Part shown: one piece after another, positions 33,952-44,915 of the stretch
Position numbering within the stretch: position 1 is the first letter of the stretch
Layout of the letters: each line of letters opens with the position of its first letter
Assembly: GCA_002633025.1 (NCBI GenBank)
Contig: NMRB01000633.1
Span: 218,581-282,580, forward strand
DNA length: 64,000 nt
Reading direction: 5' to 3'
Source of the DNA: Notospermus geniculatus
Taxonomy: Eukaryota; Nemertea; Pilidiophora; Heteronemertea; Lineidae
Notes under the pieces: generated by a model
Told to the model about the DNA's origin: nothing
Seen by the model: only the letters and a program-made list of their open reading frames with translations
Databases searched by the model: none
Translations under genes and position numbers: made by a program

Positions 33952-33999
33952 TAGTCGAGATCCCAGAAGTGAATGCATTCACTTCTGGGATCTCGACTA
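33952..33999. repeat. Perfect 48-bp palindrome
   Basis: TAGTCGAGATCCCAGAAGTG is followed by AATGCATT and then its exact inverse. There is no spacer. It lies 19 bp from repeat R3. Confidence 0.9.
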
Positions 34000-34621
34000 G
34001 AAAGTGCCTTAGGAAGATGTTAGAAAGTCATCATTGTTGGAAAGGTCTAAAGGTAAAATACATACATGTAAACAAGCCAAATGCCTCAGGAAGACCCCGG
34101 TTGGTCTTATGGTGAGAACTGTTAGAAAGCCATCTTTGTTGGAAAGATCTACAGGTAAATAAATACATGTAGGCCCTAAACAAGCCAAATAATATTGACT
34201 GCACGTGACATGCTTTCCACTGCCGCCATGTTGCTGTCTCACGGAACACGACGCGCTCAATTTGGGCGAACCATCTCGGTTAGTTTAACACTGACATTAA
34301 ATTAATTGAATTCATAAACAGACGGGATGTTTACGTTGCATTTGACGAGGCGGATGAGGAATATTGACGGATTTGATGCATGATGGATTGAATCTATCCC
34401 CTTCATTGAAACCTGAACTATTTGCATTTCAATTCGTTTTCTTGGTTTGTTTTTACGTAAAGGATGAGATGTTTTCGTTTAGATTCCGTTACATTCCGTT
34501 CAATACCACTGTCATGACTCGGGAGTAACGCTCCAATTTAGGATATGGGATGTTTCATAGTTAATTTTTACCTCTTGTGAGTTGCAGAAATCGAATTCAT
34601 CGTCACAGCAACGCCACCAAA

Positions 34622-34721
34622 GTCAAACCAGACGCCATGATGCCGTTTTACCTGACGAACGAGTCAAAGACGTGGTCCAACAATGCGGTGGTCAACACGG
34701 CATTATGACGTCTGGTTTGAC
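34622..34721. mobile_element. 100-bp MITE, GTCAAACCAGACG ends
   Basis: GTCAAACCAGACGCCATGAT..GCCGT mirrors ACGGC..ATTATGACGTCTGGTTTGAC. Confidence 0.75.
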
Positions 34722-35776
34722 CTTGACCTAATTCTACTTCTGCACCTGCGCACATCCGGGTTTCCAGCCTCGTCTTCAAACGTTCTCCGAGTCCAATGTG
34801 TTGAAGTCAACGTCATGATGCAATAAATTGTCATGCGACAATGCCGTGGCGCCAAATGAAGCGCGCGTCATGGATCCAGAAAGGGGCTTCTTGTGCTAGA
34901 AAGGCCGGATATGCGCAGATCGAGTTCAAACTCGTGGATTTGGAATTTGTCTACTGTTACCAGCCAAATCTATCAATTTATTACCCCCTCTGCCAAAACT
35001 GGGAATACTATAGTACATGTAACACTGACTCAAAACACAATCTGGCAATTTCTAAGGTTATCACGAATCATAATGAACATTTGCGGATAAATTTCTTTCA
35101 GTCATCATGGTTTTCTTTAATTTTTCTGTGCTGACCAAATCCGTGATGCGATTTTATCTTTTCATTGTCATCAACGTGACAGTCATAAAATAGTTATCAC
35201 CCGATAAACTATCCTCATCAAGTAAATGGGATCACCGCAAAAATACGTTGGCAAAACAAACGAATCCATTGAGAACAACATGATTAGAGCTCCAGGCAGT
35301 TTGAAATAAACCAGGATTCCTGGAACCAGCGTCGCAAATAAAACCACAGTGTAAGCAACGACACAAATTACAAGCAAAAAACGAAGCCATTAATAACCCT
35401 TTATTCAATTAACCAGCAGCACGTGCTTTCATATGCACCGTAATGTCCCGCTAGTTTCAATAATTCATCCGAGCATAATGAAATAAACTACGGTAAGGAC
35501 TGATTACTTTACTGTGGAACACCGTACTCGGGAAATTTGTATAAACGCCTCTTCTAATCTGTTGCTATTTTAATCATTCAAAATGGAAATATTTCATTCT
35601 GGCTGCATCCATGGGCAGTAATAACCGTAAACCATGTCTAAGAAAGAGCTATGAAGGCGTAGGTTGTCTTGGAACCGCTGTAGTAGTCAGTAAACAGATT
35701 CTTTTTTGCGTACAAAAACATCGACATAACAGCCGAAGGTTATTGCACTTTAAATCACCAGGGACTTATTAGAGAT
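34722..35776. other. No supportable gene
   Basis: A hydrophobic minus-strand frame at 35183-35377 has no ATG and no family match. Nothing else stands out. Confidence 0.45.
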
Positions 35777-36024
35777 TACCGAGTTTTCGCAAAGCCCCCG
35801 AAACGCCAACACGAACGTCTATCCTTTTGTTCGGTGCTCTCTTCGTGGCATCGAACAATGAGTTTGGTGTTCGCGTTGCCGTTTCGGGGGCTTTGCGAAA
35901 ACTCCCTAGTTTTCGCCAAAGCGAACGGCTGTCCTTTTGTTCGTTGCTGTCATCGTGGCACCGTACAATGGGTTTGGCGTTGGCGTTGGCGTTGGCGTTG
36001 AGGGGGCTCTGCGAAAACTCCCTA
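35777..36024. mobile_element. Two abutting TAGGGAGTTTTCGC-type MITEs
   Basis: 35777-35908 and 35907-36024 each end GCGAAAACTCCCTA on the right. The left ends are ACCGAGTTTTCGCAAAG and TAGTTTTCGCCAAAG. Loops carry TTTTGTTCGGTGC-type sequence as at 33555-33686. They share the TA at the junction, and the right copy has extra GGCGTT repeats. Confidence 0.75.
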
Positions 36025-36066
36025 TTCACAAAGCACCCGTAACTTCAAGCGAAGGCAAATCTTTTG

Positions 36067-37044
36067 TCAAGCGAATAGTGAACAACAGGTTCCCGCCAGA
36101 TTTCTTACTTCCGTTTGATAAAAAGGCAACGATAAGGAATAAACTATAAAATTAAAAGAGTAATTTAAAATATTCCATTGGTTGAAAAGTTCACCCAGCT
36201 GATTCAGGGTTTCTGCATAGCTGGGATCCAGATCGCGACCCCAGGAGAGGGTGAAGTAAGTCCACGTGACGGCGCTCGGTGACATAAAGACAAGATACAT
36301 TGCAGACACAATAAAGAGATTGATTAACGACTTTCTGTCCTGCGAGTCTTTGGACCGCGTCGCCATTTTTAAAGCTTCGGTTTTCCGAGAAAAAGCGATG
36401 CCAACAACGATAAGAAGGTTTGATGCGAAGATGACAGACCCAGGAACGAAAAAGTACAAGGTGTTCTGCAAAATGATGAATCCGACAACATCTTCGTAAA
36501 AGCAATGACGTATGCCCTGGCTTTCGATGAGGCGAGCAAGTATAGCTGTGTACAGACATACCAAACTTATCAAGATAATTGAGGACGCTATGACGGTTTT
36601 CCGTTCCACCGTTGTGATGCGTGCGCGTTTTAGAGGAAACCAGACAATCAGCGCCCTCTCTAGTGAGAAAAGGGCAATAATCCAGGCAGATATCGTCTGA
36701 AATGTGACGTACATGTAACTGCATACTTTACAACTGATTAGCGAGATGAGGAAGAGGTTAATGTTGAGTTTCCCATTAGAGACAGTTTCCAAGCCTGTGG
36801 ACATCCAGAGGACGACACCAACAAACAGAATACAACACGTGTCAGAGACGGCCAGAGTGCTCAGATAGTGGATGGTCGCATCGTTACGTTTCCTCGCTCG
36901 GAAGAAGACAACAATCGACAGACTATTCCCAAAGATGCCTATCAACATGATAATTATCATGACATAACCCTGCACAATGACAACGATATCGTGAATGACG
37001 CCGGAAAGGCCTAGGTCCGTCTGTTTTGGAGTGATAGTTGACAT
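36067..37044 (-). CDS. Rhodopsin-class (class A) G-protein-coupled receptor, intact single exon, ligand unknown
   Basis: A 325-residue open frame with an ATG at 37044-37042 and TGA at 36069-36067. Seven hydrophobic segments are visible. TM1 is MIIIMLIGIFGNSLSIVVFF with the conserved GN. TM2 has YLSTLAVSD with its Asp. TM3 begins after a Cys (LISCKVCSYMYV) and ends in SLERALIVWFPLK, an E-R-A variant of DRY. ECL2 has a Cys (IRHCFYEDVVG) that could pair with TM3. ICL3 is short and basic. TM6 reads FIVSAMYLVFMSPSAVTW, lacking the usual CWxP Cys-Trp. TM7 NYSFNFIVYSLSLPFY has NFxxY in place of NPxxY. The C-terminus is very short and ends in a CC pair that could be palmitoylated. It acts at the plasma membrane by coupling to G proteins. 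The style resembles invertebrate peptide receptors, but I cannot name a ligand. The N-terminus has no obvious signal peptide. Confidence 0.9.
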   Translation of the reverse strand: MSTITPKQTDLGLSGVIHDIVVIVQGYVMIIIMLIGIFGNSLSIVVFFRARKRNDATIHYLSTLAVSDTCCILFVGVVLWMSTGLETVSNGKLNINLFLISLISCKVCSYMYVTFQTISAWIIALFSLERALIVWFPLKRARITTVERKTVIASSIILISLVCLYTAILARLIESQGIRHCFYEDVVGFIILQNTLYFFVPGSVIFASNLLIVVGIAFSRKTEALKMATRSKDSQDRKSLINLFIVSAMYLVFMSPSAVTWTYFTLSWGRDLDPSYAETLNQLGELFNQWNILNYSFNFIVYSLSLPFYQTEVRNLAGTCCSLFA

Positions 37045-38364
37045 ACTGAGTTACGGAGGAAGGTACATGTATTACAAAACGACAAGCACCCCCTCCAGTT
37101 GGCTACAACATATGACGTGTCTCTGCTCTCATCGTAGAAGATGTCGATTGGAGAGGCCCACACGGATTGGTCGCACGGTGCTTGGCTGATCTTTCTGGAC
37201 TAGCCACACTTCGCTGTTGTTATTTCGTCCCGTTTTCCAAATAAAGTCTGACGACTGCAATCTGCTTAGAAAGAACCTTTGAAAACAGACAAAATTAGAA
37301 TGTTGTGTTTGTCTTCATTGTTCACTGATAACAGTATAGTTGGGATGTCGTCCTCGACGGCAAAAATAGATAGGCGTAGGGATTTCAGGATTGTTCCTAA
37401 TAAATCAACATCACAAACGAATTTGTTGTTCACGTAAAATGATACATTTTGTCTCGTCCGTGTTGCACCGCGTCGAGGACGTCGCGACGCGACGTCTCTC
37501 CCGTGTTGCACTGCGTCAAGGACGTCGTGACGTGACGTCATTGCGTTGCTTTGCACTGTTTTTGACGTCTTCGGTACAAGCGCTCGCAGCGCCGCCCTGT
37601 CGGGATAAAAAGTTCTGCGGGTTCCTCATTGCTAATAATTCTGTAGCGAAAATGTACTTTAAAGTGTTTGCGTCAGAACGTTGATATCAGTATGCGAGAT
37701 TCTTCCATCCACATAGCCGTGGAATCCGTCTCTCTCAGTGGAGATAGCTTGTCTCTATGATCGATGGGCGCCAGTCGCCTGGAAAGTAGTTTAGCCCAAG
37801 ATTCCACTCGATTTGTCATCAGCAAACACCGCCATTGTCAAGATGGCTTGATTTCATTACGCAAGCAGGGATATTCCTTGCTACGAGCTGAGATGCTTCA
37901 TTTCAGGCCGGATTTTTCTTGGCTTTGTCTTGATCATCATGTTTTATCAGTCGAGTTAGGAAGGATGATGAACGGCGTGGCAAGTATACTCGATGGAAAA
38001 AAATTGGTACAATCGCAGTTTTTTTACTTACACTAATGGTCAGAAAGAATAACTGATAAGTAAGTGCTGAATGAGATGCTCTCAGAGTTTTACAGAAAGT
38101 TCAACTGGGAAAGCTTTCTGCCATGACGTAGTGTAAGCGAGTAAGATGAAGAGTCCAGTAAATCTAACCAAAATAAGGCAGGCGTACGCAACGTGGAACA
38201 AATCGCAACAGTTTTTTTTCACTTGTATCAAAAATACATTTAAGCGAGCTCACTCGCATATCTATTTTTGCTTGTACGTATGTGATTCTAGAAGTTCTTG
38301 ACCAGGCACCTGTTTCATAAAGCGACTTTAAGCTAATGGTACCACTAACATAAATGCAAGGTAC
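37045..38364. other. No supportable gene; presumed receptor upstream region
   Basis: This contains the receptor's 5' flank on the minus strand. GACGTC/GCGACG-rich inverted words occur at 37455-37535 (CCGTGTTGCACYGCGTC twice). No exon is recognised. Confidence 0.4.
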
Positions 38365-38368
38365 AAAA

Positions 38369-38447
38369 AGCACAAAATTGACACAATAAATGATAATAAA
38401 CAAGAAGTCAATCTCCAGAATTCACGAATTTTCGACCCCAACCGGGG
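38369..38447 (-). repeat. Dispersed repeat copy R4, cut by the assembly join at 38448
   Basis: Retains GGGGTC-GAAAATTCGTGAATTC-TGGAGATTGACTT on the minus strand. The stem and CTGANGA box are lost at the n. The AGCACAAAATTGACACA end is present. Confidence 0.65.
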
Positions 38448-38449
38448 NT

Positions 38450-38945
38450 GCAATATGGGGTCATAGTAGGCCTAATGTAGTGCACTGACTGAATGTACAC
38501 TACACTAGAGTGCACACGATGTATACAGAGCGGGCCAACTGATAGAGCCATAATATTGCAGTGACTGAATGTACACTGGGGTGCACACAATGTACAGAGC
38601 CAACTGATAGAGCCATAATATTGCACTGACTGAATGTACACCTGAGTGCACACAATGTAGGCCTACAGAGCCAACTGATAGAGCCATAATATTGCACTGA
38701 CTGAATGTACACTGGAGTGCACACAATGTACACAATGTACAGAGCCAACTGATAGAGCCATAATATTGCACTGACTGAATGTACACCTGAGTGCACACAA
38801 TGTACAGAGCCAACTGATAGAGCCATAATATTGCACTGACTGAATGTACACCTGAGTGCACACAATGTACAGAGCCAACTGATAAGATGCTCTGACTAAA
38901 TGTACACCTGAGTGCACACAATGTACAGAGCCAACCTATAGAGCT
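38450..38945. repeat. Minisatellite, about 65-bp unit, 7 copies
   Basis: The unit reads CACTGACTGAATGTACACCT..GAGTGCACACAATGTACAGAG..CCAACTGATAGAGCCATAAT. Units vary between about 58 and 79 bp, with one internal duplication of CACAATGTA. Spurious ORFs run through the array in several minus-strand frames. Confidence 0.9.
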
Positions 38946-40076
38946 AGGTTTGTCGATGTTATTACTTTCTGAATGGACAGTAGTGCTTCTATTTTCAGTT
39001 ACGAATCAGAAACCATCAACCGAATGATGTCATTTGAGCCCCTCTTCTATCCTATCATTGATGAATGCCCAGACAGGGGTTACAGGTGGTAGTAACTCTA
39101 TCCCTATCGGAATTTGAAGACGATTGCAAGGCTGTATGCAAAGACCAGCGAGAGTTTGGGCCGCCATTCTTTGCTCGCAACTCAGTAACGGTATATAATT
39201 ACTAAGATATAGAAAGCATTGTTGTGGAGCATATAGATATAAAAGTCCCTGGACAATGCTGAAATGTGAGATCCCATATCAAAAAGATTGTACAAATGCA
39301 ATCTTTTATCTCCTGGTTCTGATGAGTCACCCGCGTCAACTGCACGGGGCGATTGTTTATGACATTGACATCACATCCATCTTCATTCTTATCCTTCTCT
39401 CTAAAGGAAATCGACTTGCAGATCATATGACATTAAAAACTATTTTGCCTAAAACTACGCCCGAGTGATGTTGGTTTGGGGCGGCTGTACTCAGCTGTAC
39501 CACACCGCGAAAAAGTTACTTTCATTTACACAATGGGTCTCGACTCCAGCAGTCGTTTCGAACATTACACATGCGGATGCACTAACGATGGACTCAAGTT
39601 ACGCTGAAACAGATCCAAGTGCATTGAACTGCACTGTCATGCATTGGCAACCCCAGCAGAATACCGAACCAATGGAATTAAGTTTAATATGATTAAAGTT
39701 ACAGTAGTGTGGAGTTCAATTCGAGTAGAAGTGAATTAAAGTTTACCCGTGGGAAACCGCAGGCTACACAAGTCAGTAAACAAAGTGGGAATATTCCGCC
39801 CTGGGCTGTGTCAACCAAATCAAATTTTAGTGACGGGTAAAATGTTGAAATCGTAAAAATATTCCTTTTACATTTTTTGAAGTTAAGACCGAGATCTGAA
39901 GGGAATTTCTCTTTGATTAAGACTAGCCTATGCTCGAATTTACAAAAGATGTTTAGCAAAAACATCACAGTTGAATACGAAGTCCGGCGCCTAATACATG
40001 TATTCATAAAAAATTGCTAGCTTAGTTGGTTGCTAGTTGTGTACATTTGCCTGTACAAACTGGGCACTTTAGCAAG
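38946..40076. other. No supportable gene
   Basis: Short ORFs without domain motifs or convincing splice pairs. Confidence 0.45.
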
Positions 40077-40876
40077 TGGGCAATTCTCCAGTAACGGAAT
40101 TACAAATCAGAGCAAAATTTAGTCATATTTTTTGCTCCCACCCTTATCTGGCAAATACGACAGATACGAAATCAGTCATATCCTAGGCATATTGGGCCAA
40201 AATAATTTTGAACAGGTTCAAACCCAGTCTACAATTGAAGCTTAAGGAGCAGTGTTGCCCACTTTGGTCGGTAACGGAATTAATCAGAGAGGCAGTGCAA
40301 AAACAGTCACCAACTTTTAAAAAATTCCTACACAATACCCGCAGAACGTATGATTACAAAAACAGTATGATAATACACTTTAGGTTGTCAGTTCTCAGTT
40401 CAGATATTAACCGTCACCAAATCTTTCTGCTTCTGAGAGAAATTAACATTTCTAAAGACAGTTCGTGGTAACGGAATTACAGTAACGGAATTACAAAAAG
40501 CTTCTTCCGAAAAGAAGGCTTCGAAGTCATATTCATCCCAACTGTATTGTGTTGTATTTGTCCATTGTTCCTCAATCAGGCCTTGTAGATGTGAAACCAA
40601 CCAAAACACCATGGTTTTCATGGATGTAATCTGACCTATGACAGGCTAAAGAAGGGTACCAAAACAAGGTCATGTCAGGACATTCTGTGCAAAAAACATG
40701 AATTTTAATTTTCATAAATTTATCTTGCCTTATAACTGAAAACACTTCACATTATAATTTTCAGCAGTGCTGCCTGAATCTCCTAGATTTTTTGCTGATC
40801 TGAAAGAGTTGTAATATCAAAGATGAAAATAAAAATTTGATTTTGTAATATCCATTCTCTACTGGAGAATTGCCCA
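40077..40876. mobile_element. 800-bp element with TGGGCAATTCTCCAGTA inverted ends and internal GTAACGGAATTA repeats
   Basis: TGGGCAATTCTCCAGTA at 40077 mirrors TACTGGAGAATTGCCCA ending at 40876. GTAACGGAATTA occurs near 40091, 40271, 40469 and 40481. No transposase frame is seen; the ORFs inside are short. Confidence 0.7.
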
Positions 40877-41756
40877 AGTAACTAAGCCTAGCAAGGTTTT
40901 ATGAATATGGACCAAGGTGTGACAGGGACGGAATGCCTGCAGGACGCGCCGCGTACGCGCCAGTCTGTTACCGCCTTTACATCCCAAGGGCGTTCCCTTT
41001 CACACCTGGCCTTTGTAAACCCTTCCTTTCATATGGTAAAGGGTGTTCAGTGATGTAGAACGTGAACCGTCCATTTCAAGATGAATCTGACGCAGTATTA
41101 TGCAACCTTTCCGACTGAGGGAGGTGGGCCTTTCGGTCCACCCCAATAAAGGCCTTGACAATATTTGGTCTATTGTTAACTACGACCAGGGTATTCAATC
41201 TGAACCACACAATTTACAGTTGATTATGGAGAGAACACTCCTAGGCCTATTTGAACACAGTCAGGTCGGAGAATCAGTAGATTGGTCCCTCCCCATGTAA
41301 CGCTCCGCTCTACCAATATTTGCGGAGCATTCGTGGACACAAGGGCGTGGGTTCCATTTTGTTCATGACGTACTGCACACACACCATACCGTAACTGGTT
41401 TACGTGTAATTCCTTTACGCTCACACCCACGTCACAGGCACCAAATGGTACGTATTGTGTTCTTTCTATCAATGATATTCGTCGACTAATTACGGATTTC
41501 CAATTAGTCCTGCTATTTCAATATTTCGTTTCGTCCCCCCGGGGCTGGGAAGGTATGTCCACAAGGGTAACAGGGTTCATTCAATATACGGGATATTGTT
41601 GATCTTTCTGTGATCACGAGAATTCATGACGAAGCAGGGAAATCTAATTAGAAGGAAAGGATTTTTTTTCGATCAAGGCCACAGGATTGCGTACGCCACT
41701 GAAGGCATTTCTGCCACCATTTTTCATGACGCAGCTGTGACAGTGGGAGAAGTCGG
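40877..41756. other. No supportable gene
   Basis: A short plus-strand ORF at 41100-41300 and an overlapping antisense ORF show no motif. Confidence 0.4.
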
Positions 41757-42031
41757 CCGCGCATATTGCCAAAAGATGGCAGCAAAGTTCAAGCGGGCCA
41801 ATATAAAAAAAAGTTCGGCCTAGGGGTCCTAGTGCATCTGTACAGTTGGGTCCTGTGCTTGCCGTCTGTACAATGCGCTAGGCCCAAGGTTTGTTTACCC
41901 CTTCGGACCTGTCATGGCCGACTTTCGCAGGATGTCTATTGGCCGAGCTCAATCCAAACATGAATGGGTCCGCGAGGCATTGAATTGGGCCCTAGTGACA
42001 CCTATTGGCCAGCTTACTGACAGCTCCTGTT
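41757..42031. repeat. Dispersed repeat, copy 2 (ATTGCCAAAAGATGGCAGCA)
   Basis: Longer relative of 26011-26166 sharing both flanks (ATTGCCAAAAGATGGCAGCA, CATGAATGGGTCCGC, TAGTGACACCTATTGG, TGACAGCTCCT). Confidence 0.65.
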
Positions 42032-42068
42032 GATGGCCTTTTTGGTGACCCCCGGCGAACCAACCCTT

Positions 42069-42189
42069 GGGTCATATGAATAAAGACTAGTGAATGCTTT
42101 TACTTCAGATTTGTACAGCATTGCCTAGTGCATTTGTATTGTAAAATTCAAGTAAAAGCATTTACTAGTCTTTATTCATATTATGACCC
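42069..42189. mobile_element. 121-bp fold-back MITE, GGGTCATATGAATAAAGACT ends
   Basis: GGGTCATATGAATAAAGACT..AGTGAATGCTTTTACTT mirrors AAGTAAAAGCATTTACTAGT..CTTTATTCATATTATGACCC. The loop is about 45 bp. Confidence 0.8.
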
Positions 42190-42259
42190 CTTGTCCCGAA
42201 ACGGGCCCAAGTAGAGTATTGCAAGCCAGNTCAGGCGAATAATACTTTGTAAAACTAAC

Positions 42260-42379
42260 CTTTTTCTTTACATCACTGCGCCAGTGGGTGAACTTCGTAC
42301 GGCCGTAGCTCATGCAAGCGTTTACATTACTGGCGTGCAGTGGTATGCCTGCCTCATCCAGCAGCTCTTTTATTTTGTC
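42260..42379 (-). CDS. Candidate orphan coding exon, 40 codons, unknown protein
   Basis: On the minus strand, an ATTTCAG acceptor (42382-42380) and a GTTAGT donor (42259 on) bracket exactly 40 codons with no stop, phase 0 at both ends. They read DKIKELLDEAGIPL, then HASNVNACMSYGRT and KFTHWRSDVKKK. The composition is typical of a real protein, with helical charged ends. No partner exons were found within the next few kilobases, and a single n at 42230 sits just downstream, so the context may be misassembled. Family not recognised. Confidence 0.4.
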
Positions 42380-42389
42380 CTGAAATAAT

Positions 42390-44654
42390 TTTCATAATCA
42401 TTATTCCCTTTGAAATACATATTATGCCATTTACCCTTTCGTGACCTCTACTCCTATGCTGTGTTTACACTAGGGTTTTATATCGAATCGATTTCGCAGT
42501 AAAGGCCTATTCCGATATAGCGCGTCACACTCAATTGGAAATAAATCACGTTTATACTGATTTAACGAAACTGGTTTCGTTGGAGTGTGACCCGACCCGG
42601 CGTGACCAAACCGATTTCCGTATTTTATTTTATATAAAATCTATATAGTGCGTATATAGATTTTATATAATTTTATTTCTATATAAAATTTATATATGAA
42701 AATTTTGCCTGTGTAAGTGCTTACTGTTTGAACTTTCTTTCTTTGAAAGCCCCTGACAGTGCAAAATCCCATTGAAAATGCCAACCAAATCCACAAAAAG
42801 GCACAATTTAAAATGGCGGCCGCTAATTTCGCAACTGAACTGTGTATTTGCAAAAGTTTCCTTTCAGGCGTCATGAAAGATTTAAAGTGACATCACCTTT
42901 TGCCACATAAAATGAGCGGGCCAATTATCTTTATGATACAGATAGTTATTCTTTATGATACAGATAGACGATTCAGGTCGTGGATGGATGATGGCCAGGG
43001 TTTGCATGTTGTTGGTCCTAAATCTACTCTTCTCCTGAATTTGGCCCTCTCTGTTTGGTCATTCCTACCATGTGTCAAACATCGCGTCCTTGCTCACTAT
43101 CTCGTGGCCACTTGTCTATTCTTCGGGGCACATCACGATACAAGAACGATCAATCGAGAGAGACCAGTTGTACATTGTTGGCCTTGTTATATTGATGTGT
43201 AGTGAATACACAGCACCTTGTCTCTTCTTGTTGTTGATATAAGCGAGCCTGTCACCTCTCCATCAGCAGCTGGCGGACTGAATGCCGATACCGTCATCAA
43301 TGTGAAAGTCCCGATAAAATATTCAGTCCATTTCGCAGCGTCTTCTATGTTGTGATTGTTGCTCTATAGACATTGCTGGACCTGACTTTTCTCTTACCAC
43401 TTCGGTCCCTATATCTCATTAAAAATATTTCTTCATTTCCTCACACGGAATAATTTTCAATTTTATATAAATCCAATGCTGAAAAATTTTGCCTGTATAC
43501 GGTTACCCTCACTTTCACTTGTACGATGTTTATAAGCTTTGCCCAAAACAGTGACAGAGACTGCTATCATTGTGTATGCTTCGAATATTTAGAGAATCGT
43601 TTTTTTCCATGTGGTTGGTTTTTGTCGATTTTTTGGCATTTATTGACAAATTATAGGAAAAGTCAGCAAGCAATTGCTAGATTTGCCACATAAATAGATT
43701 AATCATGACATAAAACAGACATAAACGACCGGGGAATTCGTTCGTTTAAATCTGATATAGGCTACCCTCCTACATTCGTAATCCAACACGGTTTATCTTT
43801 TAGTCTTACTTGATGAGAAGTTTGGTAAAAATACCAGAAGTCTCTTTCATTGTAGCTTTTTCCTCCTATCTCCTCAGGTTGTACACGTACACGAAGGAAT
43901 TTCACCATACCTCAGAGACTAGCCTTGGTCAGAAAATCACAACTTCCAATTCTCCGAGCGAAAATCAATTTTCGCATTTGCATCAATTGTGCTTCGTGTA
44001 ATATGAATTCGATCGTGAGTTCTCCACGTTCCTCGGCCAATCAGAACCCCTGAGGCGATCTCAGGGATTTGGCTTGCCGACGACTAATCAGACAAACAAA
44101 TAAATATGGCGTATTAGGCTCATCGAAGCTAAACTACATCAAACAAGTCCATTTGCTGCATGCATGGAATTTCTGTTGGTCGGTATGGGGAAGTCTCCAG
44201 GCGATTTGTCGCGCTGATTTGATCACTAGTTGCTTGGGTAGATTCTAATGACGGCTTAACTCCTTCGTCGATCATGAAGGTCGACCACGGCTGATTGGGT
44301 GTGAGTCATCACTGAAGGAGTGGCGGTACAACCTGTCCGTACAACACATCCACTGTTTTCACGTCGCCTGTCGAACGATCTGATCACTATCGTCATCTAA
44401 GGAAAGCTACCATGGCGGTTGCCCTGGCTCTGGCACAGCGCTCTGTTTTCATTGGTCAGACTACAGCGCTACGTGTTTACAGTGTCTGACTGGACAAAAT
44501 TCGTGATTTCCATCCATCCTTTCTGTACGCCAGCGTCCAAATTGCAACGACACAATGGCAGGACGTTTATGTGCACCCAGATTTTCCCGTCGCCAGTATC
44601 ATGATACGACATTTGCTGCAGATGTCAGCCTGCTTACAGCAGTTCACCTAAGAT
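42390..44654. other. No supportable gene
   Basis: Short AT-rich ORFs, and TATATAAAAT-rich palindromic sequence at 42625-42700. Nothing was identified. Confidence 0.45.
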
Positions 44655-44915
44655 GCATTGGTAGTTTAGTGGTTATCACGCTCAGCAAGCGGCAGGTCCC
44701 GGCCCGGGCCATATGGGATGTCATCCCCGGCTCTTCACGTCCGTCGCATGGGACAGTAAGCCGTGGTGCCTTGTACCTTGTACCTTTGCAAGGGCAAGTA
44801 AAAGACCCCATCCAAGTGAGGAACATGAGTAGGTTGAGATGGCCTCTTCCATACTTACCAGGGCGAATAACGCTATGGCTTCGGCTCTGATGGAAAAATC
44901 AAATACAAATACCTA
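44655..44915 (+). repeat. tRNA-derived SINE copy S2
   Basis: The head has an A-box-like TAGTTTAGTGGTTATCACGC and a decayed B-box (GGTCCCGGCCCGGGCC; S1 keeps GGTTCGAATCC). Then come the shared body and an ATACAAATAC tail. Orientation is by the polymerase III boxes. Confidence 0.75.

Noticed and set aside
35183-35377. Hydrophobic minus-strand ORF resembling a membrane segment
   Set aside because: No ATG, no splice sites, no family pattern; AT-rich DNA easily encodes hydrophobic residues.
38500-38921. Overlapping minus-strand ORFs with repeated CVHSGVHSVSAILWLYQLAL
   Set aside because: Products of the 65-bp minisatellite in three frames; no start context or conservation expected.
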